Of a stretch of DNA of 64,000 nt, positions 51,001 through 62,184 are shown piece by piece. The notes beneath the pieces were generated by a model. It worked only from the letters and a program-made list of their open reading frames with translations. It was not told the origin of the DNA and ran no database searches. Position numbers and translations under genes: made by a program. The stretch spans positions 409,371-473,370 of the forward strand of contig NW_024881984.1 of NCBI RefSeq assembly GCF_019059575.1. Direction: 5' to 3'. Every line of letters starts with the position of its first letter. Positions within the stretch are counted from its first letter, which is position 1. Source of the DNA: Amphibalanus amphitrite. Taxonomy: Eukaryota > Arthropoda > Thecostraca > Balanomorpha > Balanidae.

Positions 51001-53287
51001 CCGCGCCGGGCCGGTGCTCGGCGCCAAACCGCTCCGGGCCGTGTGTGTGTGTGTGTGGGGGGGGGTGTCTAAACACCACCCCCTTTAACTTGGCTCAGGG
51101 CCACGTAGCGACATGCGGTAAGCGGCATTTATGTAAACAAGCGTCAAAAATAATGACGAAAATACTTCAGCCATTTTTAGGTCAGGTCAAAGGTCAAGCC
51201 ACCAGAGTTCTTCAAGGGGAAAATTTTGCATATATGTAGGTACCTGTCAACATTTTTCGACAAACCGGCGCATAACTCAGAAGCTAATAAAGCTACAGCG
51301 CTGCGTATTCGATAGCATTCGATAGCAATTTTATCTTTAATGCTTTTTGTTGCCATCCCTCAGATGGAACCTTAGATCAATGGTTTAGCCTCCAGAGGAC
51401 AAAAACTCGAAAAAATAGCCGTTTTACGAAAAATGTTTTTCGGTACCAGCATTTGACGGAAGGAAGGTACGACATTTATTTTGCCAACATCGTGTTCCTC
51501 TCGTCGAATCGTGTCACAAACAATATTTGCCATTAAATGTCATTTTGAAAGTTTAACTTCAGGTCTATGTAGGTCATGACCTGACCGGAAAAGGTCATGC
51601 TGCATATAAGTCGATCAGTACCGTCGACCTGAACACACATTAACCCGCGCCGGGCCGGGGGTGTTTGAACACCCCCTGCGGTTTTTAGCACACCTGTTTG
51701 TACATCTTTTCCGCACATGTGAAAATTTCAGACCCAGATCGCCTTAGGTCAGGTCACCAGGTCACGCCAAGTGATCTCACCTCAGAAAAAAATAAGAATG
51801 CTCGTCATAGCTACACCGACTGATCGATTGCCTTGAAACTTTCAGCGATTGATTATAGCAACATTATCTATAAAATGTACATTTCGGAATTTTGCTATCG
51901 GTGACCTAAGGTCAGGTCAATTCTGCGGCCTCTCCATTATAAGTCAATGGGAGAAAATTGAAAAGCGTCTGTTTTGCACGAACGCTATTCTAGACACTCA
52001 AACATCGAGATGTATGTAAAATTGACACACTGAACCAGAAAATGGCAACTGTGACCCCTCGTTATGTCCCCGAGGTCATCTCAGGTCACGAACAGAATCT
52101 AACAGTTTTTCGCTAATAACTTCTGATAGAGGCGTGCTAGAGCGCTGAAAACGCCTTAGATGTGTTCGGCTCGACGTTGCGGATCGACTGATATGCAACA
52201 TGACCTTTTCCTGTCAGATCATGACCTTAACCTAAGGTCAAATTTTCAAGTTGACCTGTCAAGGTCAAATTATAGTTCATTCGACGCGTCTTGACGAGAG
52301 GAACACGATGCTGGCAAAAGTAATGTCATGGCCTTTTTGAGTCAAAGTTATTGCCGAAAAAACGCTTTTCGTAAAAACGGCTATTTTTGGAGTTTTTGCC
52401 CTCTGGAGGCTAAACCGTTGCCCTGTGGTAAAATCTAAGAACATTAATCAGAAAGGTCTGTAAAAGGGCTATCGAATGCGATTTTCCGCGGCGCTGTAGC
52501 TCTGTCGGTTCCCGAGATAGCCGTCGGCAGTTTCCAAAATGTTGAAACAGTCAATATTTTACCATTGGTGACCTCTGGTGATCTGACCTTTGACCTGACC
52601 CAAAAATGACTGAAGTGTTTTCGTCCTTATTTTGGAGTTCTTTCGATTGCCGCTTACCGCGTGTCGCTACGTGGCCCAGGAGCTGAGTTAGAAGGGGGGT
52701 GTTCAGTTCAGACCCCCCGGCCCGGCGCGGAATCTCGGAGCACCGACCCGGCGCGGGTGAAGTGTTTTCAGCACCCTAGCTGGTTTCTATCAAAATTTAT
52801 TGCAAAAAAAAAAAAAACGCTGTGGAGCTATCATGACCTGAGGTGGACTAAGGACATAGGAAGGGCGCCTTTCAATTTTCTTCCATCGACTTGCTATAAC
52901 GAAGAGGCTGCAAATTGATCGGTCATACACACCGATATCACCGATAGGTCACCGATATCGAAATTCCGAGATATACGTTTTGTATATACTGCTACTCTTA
53001 TCAATCGTTAAAAAGTTTCAATGCGATCGCTTAGTCGGCTTATTTATGACGAGCATTCAAACTTTTTCTGAGGTGAGGTCACATGACGTGACCTGCCGAC
53101 CTGGTAACCTGACCTTGAGCAACGTGTGTCTAAAATTTCCGCAACATGTGCGGAAAGCGGAAAAGATGCGTTGACATGTGTGCTAAAAACGGTGACTCTC
53201 CAGTCTTCATCCTGACGTTTTTTTTTTAGATATCTGCGAAACGAAAACCACGGGGGGGGGGGGCGAACACCCCCGGCCCGGCGCGCG
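51001..53287. mobile_element. Complex of two overlapping long-inverted-repeat TTAA-type elements
   Basis: Segment 51001-51640 is inverted at about 52150-52758, and 51644-51970 is inverted at about 52840-53287. The order along the DNA is A, B, A', B', so the two repeats interlock rather than nest. B/B' has TTAA at 51640-51643 and TTAG at 53288-53291 with ends CCGCGCCGGGCCGGGGGTGT. A/A' has similar CCGCGCCGGG ends with CTAA/none. All four ends carry a G-run/GTGTTTGAACAC-like palindrome/C-run hairpin. Dense AGGTCA/TGACCT motifs throughout. No coding capacity. Confidence 0.65.
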
Positions 53288-53360
53288 TTAGGTATTATTT
53301 TATTGCATAACCATTTGGAAGCTTATTTGAAAATGCTATTGATTAGCTGGGACATTGTTG

Positions 53361-53447
53361 AATGCTGATAAAGATAACTGTACTTCCAGCTCCCAACACT
53401 TCTCGAATAAACGAAAAGCTGGAAGTACGATTATCTTTATCAGCATT
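53361..53447. repeat. Short near-perfect hairpin (31-bp arms, ~25-nt loop)
   Basis: Arms AATGCTGATAAAGATAA...TACTTCCAGCT (53361-53391) and its inverse (53417-53447) differ only by a 3-base block. Flanked by related TTTGGAAG.TTATTT sequences. It may be a tiny MITE or a precursor-microRNA-like hairpin. Confidence 0.6.
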
Positions 53448-55018
53448 TGGAAGTTTATTTAAGCGTTCTCATTCATCCATTGTGCGGTTATCGTAATTAC
53501 CGTAATTACATGCCCTCTGCCAATTGTAATGCGTTTTGTCCCACTAAGAACTGAGCTGGAAGATTTTGTCTCGGATTGTATGCGCGGGACAAAGTGGACC
53601 AGGCAAAGTGGTCAGCTCCCATTTGGCTATAATTTGTTCCCACTGGGACAACAAACATTGATATTAAAATGCATGGCCATGCGTTTATACTTGCTACTTT
53701 TCGGTTACGTGTGCTACCAAAAAATGCAATTCTTTGTTTTTCTACGCATGCTATTACGTTGTTTAATCACAGGTGAATAGATTATATATTAAACCGCGAG
53801 TAGGTAGAACAAATCTTTCAAATGTCGAGCCGATAGGCGGGACGTTTATGTAAAATATTTTTCTACCTACGAGCGGTTTAATAATTTTATCCCGTACCGC
53901 CGATATGTTTCGGGCGCTTAAACGTAAAAAACACATTTTATATAAAAAATACGACATAATTCAGACTAGACGAAATGTCTACTAGACAATTAACAATTTG
54001 TTAATCGTCGAGACGTTTAACAAATCAGTTAAACGCCACCTGAAAATTGTCTCCCCATGCACGTAAAGCAATTGTAAATACTGTCTACGGTGCGGGATAA
54101 GACAAGCTAAAGGTTCATCCATGTTTAAACCTCTTTACCATCAAAAATTATATTCACACATGAAGCAACTATCCTGCTTCTCATGTCAGGGCAAAGAAGT
54201 CGCCGGTGTCCGTTTTTCCCGTGGTTGGGGCAGGGTGAAAAAATGCGCATGTTTAAAGTTTTGACAACATCTTCTGCATGTGAACTTCTTTAGAATGAAA
54301 CGAAGTTGAAATGAAAGGCAATTTAATAGCGACCATATTGACAAAGAAACGATCTTTCAAAATTTATGCGTCGGCAAAGAAAAAAGCGTTAGGGCGGCCG
54401 ATTTGGACAGCTCCCGGTATTTTGTCTCCCTTAACAAAATACATAAGTCAAAAGTTTGTTGTCGGGGCAAAAACAAAACTTTTGTCTATTGCCACCACAC
54501 CGAGCGGACATTTTAGACAATGATGGGCCAAATCGTAGTCGTGACGCCTTTCGCATTGCATCTGGCTGTTATGCTTTTCCGGTGACTGATGATATGATCT
54601 GTGAATTACTCCTAATATCGGCTTCGTCGAAAAGGAATACCTACCACGCAGTGAGCCGAGCCCTGCAATATGTTATACATACATACTAAGCGCAAACTTC
54701 CTCTAGTGGGGCACTTTAATCCCTCGCTTTTCAAGTGTCTGGCAAATAGATTAAAATGGCCATGGCATGTTTCACGCAGAAGTCTTCCCATTTGAACTAT
54801 GACCTAGCCTTAATTTGGTGAAATAAGTCTAGAGCCTAACATCAAAATGAATTATTCCCATGACAAACAGATGAGCTGCTTACATTTGGGATTGTGCTTA
54901 CTTATTTGAAAGCACACGAATATGCATATGTTGGATCACGCACATCCATGCTGAATCATTCGCGCAACCTTACTGGATCTGGGATCACATGACACACTGT
55001 CACGGTTTTGGATCTGGA
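53448..55018. other. AT-rich spacer
   Basis: GGCAAAGTGG-like motifs at 53590-53625 echo 50850-50876, suggesting an older element around the 51-53 kb complex. No gene recognised. Confidence 0.35.
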
Positions 55019-55043
55019 TCACAATGTTGGATCATACACGCAC

Positions 55044-55234
55044 CTGTGTTGGATCATACACGACGCGGCGAGTCTCGGCTGGGCGCTCCACAGGTCGTGC
55101 AGTCCGATCAGGTCGGGCTGCTCCCAGCCGTATCCGCCGTACAGACCGTACTCGGTGTTGGTGAGGTCCCACAGCTGGCCGCAGTCGGCCGGATACGCCT
55201 GGATCCGGCCGTACACCATCGGCGGACCCATCAC
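55044..55234 (-). CDS. Candidate 5' coding exon, possibly of Fer3
   Basis: Minus strand: ATGATG at 55234 opens MMGPPMVYGRIQAYPADCGQ, then a Tyr/Gly-rich stretch (TNTEYGLYGGYGWEQPD) and LWSAQPRLAA. Donor AG|GTGCGT at 55044 leaves phase 2, which fits an AG|TAACCC acceptor at 45938 in the bHLH exon, although that acceptor is weak. The segment is CpG-rich and protein-like. If joined, the ~9-kb intron would hold both tRNA genes and several MITEs. It could instead belong to another gene. Confidence 0.35.
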
Positions 55235-55237
55235 CGT

Positions 55238-55266
55238 CAGGTCCGGTCAGGTCAGGTCAGGTCACA
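55238..55266 (-). promoter_or_regulatory. Tandem AGGTC repeats with CACGTG E-box upstream of the candidate exon
   Basis: GGTCCGGTCAGGTCAGG-type tandem half-sites are followed by CACGTG at about 55264-55269, directly before the ATG on the minus strand. Possible nuclear-receptor and bHLH binding; inferred from motif only. Confidence 0.3.
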
Positions 55267-55269
55267 CGT

Positions 55270-56508
55270 GCCGAGTGCCGTCGGTGGTACTGCAGAGTCG
55301 ACAGAGACAGATCGCTGCTCGCGGACCGCCGGCTCAGCGGAGGCGGGCTCGGAGAGGACTGGGGGTGCTGCGGCTGCGCGTCCGACTCTCCTCCCGGCGC
55401 GCTGCGCTCTCCGAGGGCTCTGTTTCGTGCGGAAAGCCGACATTTCCGCCAGATTTAATATCGACTTATTAAATGTTCATCAGAGCCGGCTGTGCCACTT
55501 TATTAGCTCCAGGGAGCGGGCGCCATATTGCTCGCCGAGTCGACAGGGGGCGGAGCGGCGCGTTTTGGCAGGGTGTAAAATTGGCGTGGCGAATCCCGTG
55601 GCGGAGAGGAAACGCGTCTTCTTTGTTTGGTGGTCATGCGTTTTAGTGTAATGGATATGGTAGTTATTGGGTGGAGGGGAGTATGGTAAACAGGTGGAAT
55701 TAGACGCCAGCGAAAACTGGATGGCTCGGGAACTGGATGGGGCTGCTGAGGCCGTATTAGTTTTTGGGATGATGCATGAGATCGTTGCAAGACGGCCCCT
55801 ATATAGGCTTATAGGAGCCTTGCCTTTTCAGTGTAAGTGTGGATGCGCACCTATCCGTTATAAAGCAAACAGTTTCTCAAAATTCATATAAGCACTTACA
55901 TTTGCGCCGTATAATTATTCAATCGGTTGCCTGAAAGGATTCAGCAACCATGACTCACACATTGGCAACTTAAGTTCGTTTGTCTTGGGCTTTAGGTCGC
56001 GTCGGCGGTAAGGTTCGTTGGGAACTTGGTGGAACCATATTTTGTACTCCCTGCACTTTGAAACGCAATGCACATTTTAACTGATGGGTTTTGTGCGTCG
56101 AAAGCACGTGTTATTGCGATCTCACAAATAAATCAAACGATGCAGTTATGAGTTATCTTTCTGAGCCCTATCTGGCCCTATCGCTCACCTCGCTCGACGC
56201 TCAACTGCGCACCGGCACTTGCACCAGCACAACGACAAAATACCGGCACAACGATGTAGCAAGCCTAAAAAGCAGGGGTGACATGTAGGATGGGAGTACA
56301 CTAACATCGTAACTGTCGAACCGCATTCGTGAATTTCAGCTGACCGAAAAGGTATGCCTGAAAACGGATTTACTGAACCTCGAACTCACTTTATGGCTGA
56401 AGTGATTAAATTAATTTTTATATCCTATTTTTATATCCTAAATGGCTGTGCTCGCTGACTTCATTTCACAAATAGAGCTTACCAACAATATAATCCATCT
56501 TTTCCGAG
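55270..56508. other. GC-rich block then AT-rich spacer
   Basis: 55270-55620 is CpG-rich with overlapping ORFs on both strands and may be promoter DNA for a minus-strand gene. 55620-56508 is AT-rich with no recognised gene. Confidence 0.35.
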
Positions 56509-57456
56509 ATGTCCGACATTGTAGCTGAATCTGCCGGGGATACAGATGGAGAAACTGATCCCAATGCTGCAACCACTCCGCAGAAATCTGGTGAAAATGC
56601 AGCTTCTTCAGAAAATGCAGGTGATACTGCAAAAACCGTGGCTGAAGAAACAGACCCAGCGACAACGGAAGCCGAATCAGAGGAGCCAAAGAAGGAAACC
56701 ATTGCATCTGGCCAGGAAGGAGATAACCTCGAAACGTTTATTGACGACAAACCAATAGGAAATGATGATCCAAACAAATCAGCGGAAGAGAATCAGCAGA
56801 CACCCACTGAGAGTGCCGGCGAGCAGGCTGCTCCATCAGTTGAGAACACGGAACCAGCTGAAAACGTACAAACTTCTGAGGAACAGTCGATGGTAGCAGC
56901 AGAAGCGGGAGCGACCGAGGCGTCTCCAAACGATGATTCTTCGAAACACGAGCCCGTCCCAAGTAACGATGAAACGAAAGAAGAGATCCCTCCGAACACG
57001 GAAGTTGCACTTCAAGAGACCGCAGACGTAAAGCCAGAAGAAGAAAACGACATAAAAAGCGAGCAAAAGCAATCCGTCGCTGACTCTCACTATGTGCAGG
57101 ACACAGCTAAAGAAAGCATAATAAATGCAGAAGATATAGGAGGTGTCTCGGATGCTCCAATGGAAGATTCTTCGATTCAAGATACCACTGACGTTCCAGA
57201 TCAAACCGATGAAAAGCTTCAAGAACTGGAAGAACTCGTGAAGAAGGCCTCCGAGGGCTTGAGCCAAAAGAAGTCGAAGACCGAAAACGCGAGTCTGACA
57301 AAACGTATCTATGAAGACCAAATCAAAACAGGGAAGCTGAATCGTCTGACGAGCGTGGTAGAAGACGAAGACGGCACCAAACGGCTCGTGAATCCTGGCT
57401 CGGTGCCGCATTGGAATACCATCAGCATCAGCTTGGCTGGAAAGGCAAGTAGCTAG
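56509..57456 (+). CDS. Acidic, intrinsically disordered protein, single-exon ORF
   Basis: 315 codons from ATG at 56509 (context GAGATGTCC) to TAG at 57454-57456. Very rich in Glu, Asp, Ser, Thr, Pro and Gln, with no transmembrane or signal segment. A short Leu/Glu helix (DEKLQELEELVKKASEGL) and a more ordered, basic C-terminus (LTKRIYEDQIKTGKLNRL, then VPHWNTISISLAGKASS) may be the functional part. AATAAA at 57570-57575, 114 bases after the stop, supports a real transcript end. Codon use is less GC-rich than in FANCI or the kinase gene and resembles candidate exon 26236-27198. It may be a last exon of a longer gene. Not recognised. Confidence 0.6.
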   Translation: MSDIVAESAGDTDGETDPNAATTPQKSGENAASSENAGDTAKTVAEETDPATTEAESEEPKKETIASGQEGDNLETFIDDKPIGNDDPNKSAEENQQTPTESAGEQAAPSVENTEPAENVQTSEEQSMVAAEAGATEASPNDDSSKHEPVPSNDETKEEIPPNTEVALQETADVKPEEENDIKSEQKQSVADSHYVQDTAKESIINAEDIGGVSDAPMEDSSIQDTTDVPDQTDEKLQELEELVKKASEGLSQKKSKTENASLTKRIYEDQIKTGKLNRLTSVVEDEDGTKRLVNPGSVPHWNTISISLAGKASS

Positions 57457-57575
57457 AGAACAGCTCGGTAGTTGTTTATTTATTTTAACAGGTCATAGGA
57501 ATCGTTATAGGATTAGTCAGTATTTAAAAGTTGATTTAATTTGAGTGGAAATCAAGTCGACACTTCTCCAATAAA

Positions 57576-58484
57576 TCTAGGTATTTTGTAGAAGTAGGTA
57601 TGACGCCAAGCATTCGTAGCCTGAACTTCTGAATTAAGTTATTTAGCTCTTAAACTAGTCAGTAAAGATATGAGGTTCACTGGTGATGCATTAAGGATCC
57701 ATGTGATCGCAAGGCACCTCGCAGTTGCGATCAAACGTAAGTTGAATCGGAACAGATATTGGAGGGATCCATCACATCGTAGGCTAAGTAGATACGCAAG
57801 TTGTATCGCAAATGGTGAAGATACGAACTAACTTTACGAATCTTCTCGGTCGATCGGAAGGCCGATCGTAGCGAAGCTTTACCTCTTTCTCAAGAGAAAA
57901 ATATAAGAAATTTTCAAAATTTTCACAAAACCGAAATATATGTTAAACAAATATGGTTGATGAACACGTGTGCAAAATTTGAAGTCGATTTCTTCAAAAA
58001 TGGCTGCGCTAGAGCGTTTTAAATTTACACGTTGAAAACGGTCACTTTCACGTCATTTTTGTAATTATTTTTTTTTCAATTTTGAAGTTTAAAAAGTGTT
58101 TTGGGCAATTTTTCGCGTTAATTGCAAAAATCTGACCAAAACATGTATCGCACCATCAATGATCCGATACGACATCAGAGGCCGCGCCGCGGACAGGTGG
58201 GCGCGGCGATACCTAGGCCGCGTGGGGGTTACACTGGTGTTCGGGAAGGGCTATGTCAACGCGAGGCAGGCCGCGGGGGAGCCGGTTGCGTCGCCGGTCC
58301 GTATTTGTCGGCGCCTAGCAGTGCAGCGGTGCGTTTATGGCGGAGGGAGGGGAAGCGGTGTAGTGTCGGCAACACTGAAAACCAAAACGATTCTCTATTC
58401 CCTTTGATCATGGTGTGTCATGCTCCTATAACTCTGCCGTTTTCCTGGCGGAATGCCCTTAAAATACTCAAATGATTCCTCAAA
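57576..58484. other. Spacer
   Basis: AT-rich to about 58140, then a CpG-rich patch (58160-58370) without a supported gene. Confidence 0.35.
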
Positions 58485-59430
58485 TGATTCCTTTTAAGCA
58501 TATCAGGGGTTTTGGTCTAAAACAACACCCTGATCATTTTCTTCGAACATACCCAAACTATACCCTCATTCTTTAAATTCCTCCCTTGAATTCTTCTAAT
58601 ATACCCTAGTGTACAGTCTCTGCCGCTACTGTCAGATACCGTACCTGTGCCGCTCGGCGCCTCCGGCGGTGACCGGTCGGCGGGCCGGGACTGGCCGGCC
58701 GGGCGGGCGAGGAGGACGGGCAGTCGCTCCCTGGACGTGTTGCTGACCACTAACCCGCGCCCCGCTGGGCTATTCAGCCATACGCGCCCTGCTGGGGATA
58801 GAACCTTAACCCTCGTTTTGGATGTGTTACGATATATAAAGGGAAATCGGACGAGGGAGCTGAGAGTAATGAGACAGTTTCTGAGCAAGTTCTACGACGA
58901 ATATACCTAGGGCATTATTATTTTCCCTTCTGGGTTTATGTGGGGTCTAATGCAAGAATACATTGAGATCAGTGATGGAAATCACAGAATAATACGGGAG
59001 TGTTACGTGGTATAATGCGAGTATAGTTTGCAAAATATTCCCCTTATACGCTTAGAAGGAATACTAGAGGTTTCGATGTAAGGGTATTTTGGTAGGTTAA
59101 AAGGAGTGTACTGTGGGTATCGCAGGGAATAGAACAGGAATCATATTCCTTTCCTCTTCGGTACTTACTAGGGTATATTAGAAGAATTCAAGGGAGCTAT
59201 TTAAAGAACAAGGGTATAGTTTGGGTATATTCGAAGAAATGATCAGGGTGTTGTTTTAGACCAAAACCCCTAATATGCTCAAAAGGAATCAAAAAGGTTC
59301 TCAGTGTAGGGTATATTAGAAGAATTTCAGAGTGATATTCAAAGAAAGTGTATTTGGGGTATATTCGGAGAAATGATCAGGGTGTTGTTTTAGACCAATT
59401 CCCCTAATATGCTTAAAAGGAATCAAAACA
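58485..59430. mobile_element. Element with ~130-bp inverted repeats and a tandem third copy
   Basis: 58485-58615 (GGGGTTTTGGTCTAAAACAA ... TTCTTCTAATATACCCTAG) is repeated inverted at about 59165-59295 and again at about 59305-59430. A 50-bp fragment resembling the CCCGCGCCCCACTGGGG family end sits inside at 58749-58798. No coding capacity. Confidence 0.6.
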
Positions 59431-59639
59431 GCTCTCGGTGAAGGCCGCACACAGGAGAGGGCACACGGGCCTCCCCCCCATTCGAGGTGGGGCCCCTAAT
59501 CTTTAGACCGCCGAAGACCATGTAAAATGAACTGAAATAATGATTAAAAAGACCGGGAGGGCCCATCTCGTTCCCCAGCAGGCCCATACGAGTCCATAAA
59601 TGCCCAGTAGCGCAGCCAGGGGTATTGTGGTGAAATTTC

Positions 59640-59921
59640 AATGGCCCTCAAAAGACCTCAAAGGGCCCACAGATGGGGTCACCGGGTCCTCAGATGGTCT
59701 CGAAGGGCCCTCGGTTAGCGTCAAATGGCCCTCATCTGGTGTCAAAGGGCCCTCAGATGGCCAAATGAAGGGCCACAAGATGGCCTCAAAGGGCCCTCAG
59801 ATGGGTTCAAAGGGCTCTCAGCCAACGTTAAACCTACCTCAGAAGACCTTAAAGGGCGTCAAAGGGCCCTAAACCTGCGTCAGAGGGCCCTGAGCTCGCG
59901 TCAAACGACCCTCCGAAGGCC
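59640..59921. repeat. Minisatellite, ~20-bp units (CAAAGGGCCCTCAGATGGYST), left part
   Basis: Degenerate head-to-tail units with GGGCCCTCAGATGG as the core. Interrupted at the TTAA at 59922 by a MITE, after which the array resumes. Confidence 0.9.
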
Positions 59922-59925
59922 TTAA

Positions 59926-60517
59926 CCCACGAGCCGCTGGGGGGGGGCATAAAGTTGCCCCCCCTTTACGTTTTGTGAAATATCTCCGAAACCTGATGAG
60001 CTACGAACGTGAAACTTGGCATAGCTTCAAATGAATACCTAGGCAATGTTTGAGGAAAGTTTGGTGGTTGTAGCACCTAAGATGACGTCACAGTGACGTC
60101 ATAAAGTTTTGTCGTTTTCCGATATGGACCGTTTCTGATGACGCTGAGCATGAAACTCGACTGTAAATGAACTAGACAGCACCTGCTGTCATCCTAAAAC
60201 ATCTTACGACACTTCCATCTAGTTTCTGACCAATAATCGGCCCTTTATATTCGGTCCCATATATGTGATGCATCGTGAGGAATATGAGAGTCGCAAATCT
60301 ATAATTTCACTTATGACGTCACTGTGACGTCATTTCAAATGGGATCGACACCAAATTTGGACACAACCTCGGCTAGGTATTCAGAAAGATGTGTGCAAAG
60401 TTTCGCTTCTCTATCTCTTCGCGTTGCGACGATATCGTCGCAGAAGTAAAGGGGGGGCAACTTTATGCCCCCCCCCCAGCGGCCGGCGGGTGGCGCGGGG
60501 GCCCAGCGGCCGCCGGG
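59926..60517. mobile_element. TTAA MITE inserted in the minisatellite
   Basis: TTAA at 59922-59925 and 60518-60521. Ends CCCACGAGCCGCTGGGGG and CCCAGCGGCCGCCGGG. Hairpins GGGGGCATAAAGTTGCCCCC and its mirror. TGACGTCA-like sites at 60073-60100 and 60314-60331. Removing it restores a minisatellite unit. Confidence 0.95.
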
Positions 60518-60521
60518 TTAA

Positions 60522-61320
60522 AGAGTCCTTAGCTTGTGTCAGAGGGCCCCCAGCTGGTGTCAGTGAGCCCTCCTCAGCTGGCGCCAAAAGTCCATCTGAA
60601 GGCCTCAAACGGTCGTCAGCTGGAGTACAACGGTCCTCAGATGCCGTCACGCGGCCCTCAAAAGCCTCAAGGAGCCCTTATAAGGTCTCAAAGGGCCCTC
60701 ATTTGGCCTCAAAAGGCCCTCACCTAGCGTTAACCGGACTTCAGAAGGCCTTAAAGGGCCCTTATCTGGTGTCAGAGGGCCCCCAGCTAGTGTCAGAGGC
60801 CCCCCCGGCCCTCAGTTGGCGCAAAATGGCCATCAGAAGGCCTCAAACGGTCCGTAACTGGAGTCCAACCGCAACGGTCCTCAGATGCCGTCAAGCGGCC
60901 CTCAAAAAGCTTCAAAGGCCGCTTAGAAGGCAGCAAAGGGCCCTCATATGCCCCCCAAGGGTCCTCTGCTGGCGTCAAACGGACCTCAGAAGGTCTCAAA
61001 GGGCGTCAAAGGGCCCTGAGCTCGTGTCAAATATAAAAGCGCCCTTAGTTGGTGTCAGGAGGCCCCCAGTTGGTGTCAGCGTGCCCTCAGCTGGTGTCAG
61101 AGAGCTCTCAGTTGGCATCTACTGGCCATCAGAAGGCCCCAAACGGTCCTCAGATGGCGTCCAACGGTCCTCAGCTGACGTTAAGAGGCCCTCAAAAAGG
61201 CCTCAAAGACCCCTCGGCTGCTGAAGAGGCCCTTAGCCTCAAAGGAAACTCAAGAGACGTTAAACGGCCCTAAAAAGGCTTGAAAGGGCCCTCTGCTGGT
61301 GGCAAAGGGCTCGCATATGA
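60522..61320. repeat. Minisatellite, right part
   Basis: Continuation of the ~20-bp GGGCCCTCAG.TGGYGTCA array, decaying after 61200. Open reading frames through it mirror the repeat (KGPSDGLKG-like) and are not genes. Confidence 0.9.
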
Positions 61321-62184
61321 CATCAATAACAGCTTTGTCAAAAACGGACCTGAGAGACCTTGCCGGTCCCTGGTTATAAGGGACTCCTGTCTCTTGCAGT
61401 AACCTGAGTGGCCCACGTTTACTGAGGGGCCCCTGGTTATTGAAGGAGTCCCTGGTTATTGGAAGGACCCCTGGGTATCAGAGGGTTCCCTGGTCACCTG
61501 GTGGGTCCCTGATCAATTGAAACCTCCCGATCATCTGAGCGCCCCCTGATTGCCTTGGTCTTGGCGTTGGCGTACAGTTTAAAGTCGTCGGCACACTGCG
61601 GCCTCCTCTTTCTCAACAAGTCCCTCTATTTCTTCTGCAGCGAGGGCGATTTCGTCAAAATACTCCTCCATCGCGAAGCCTCGTGCGCAGACGCAGTCTT
61701 CGGGGCGCTCGCTGCGCCAACTCTCGACGACAACTGACGGGCTCCAAATGGAACAGATGGACTCCGAAACGAACGCGGGAATGCCGACACATGATCCCTC
61801 CAAATTTACAGAGGAGGAGATGTCCCTGACAGCCCCTTTGCAATAGGGGTCACTTTTACACTATAGACGTATGGGGAATTCGACCTTATCGACATGGTAC
61901 TACGAGGTCAGCTGATCTGCTTGGCATTTAAATCGTAGTAAAACTGGCATTTAAACGCTGCGAAACAACTTACGTACAACGTAGCTCCGATTTGCCCCTC
62001 TTTCTTTTTCATCCCTCCGATTTTCTTCCGATCAAGAGAAGTTTCGTACCGAGAGAAGTTTCGCAGCCACGTCCGATATAACTTACGATAGCACGGATCC
62101 CCCCAGCCTAAATAAATTTTTAGCTATCAAACCAATTGGAGATATCGGGTGAAGCACACCAAGCGAGTTAGTCTGTCTTTTCAG
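61321..62184. other. Spacer before the 62-kb gene
   Basis: 61340-61560 still shows GGTTATTGAAGGA-like degenerate repeats. A minus-strand ORF at 61803-61579 with MEEYFDEIALAAEEIEGLVE looks protein-like but has no supporting context. Confidence 0.3.

Noticed and set aside
54989-55651. 220-codon plus-strand ORF
   Set aside because: Low protein likeness and it overlaps the better minus-strand candidate exon; GC-rich chance frame.
60391-61224. 277-codon frame with KGPS repeats
   Set aside because: It is the minisatellite read in one frame and includes the end of the inserted MITE.
59640-61320. Regular repeats considered as a CRISPR array
   Set aside because: Units are degenerate and contiguous without unique spacers, in an animal genome: a minisatellite.
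61579-61803. Minus-strand ORF with EEYFDEIALAAEEIEGLVEK
   Set aside because: Protein-like text but no splice partners, start context or recognisable family. Left as a note only.
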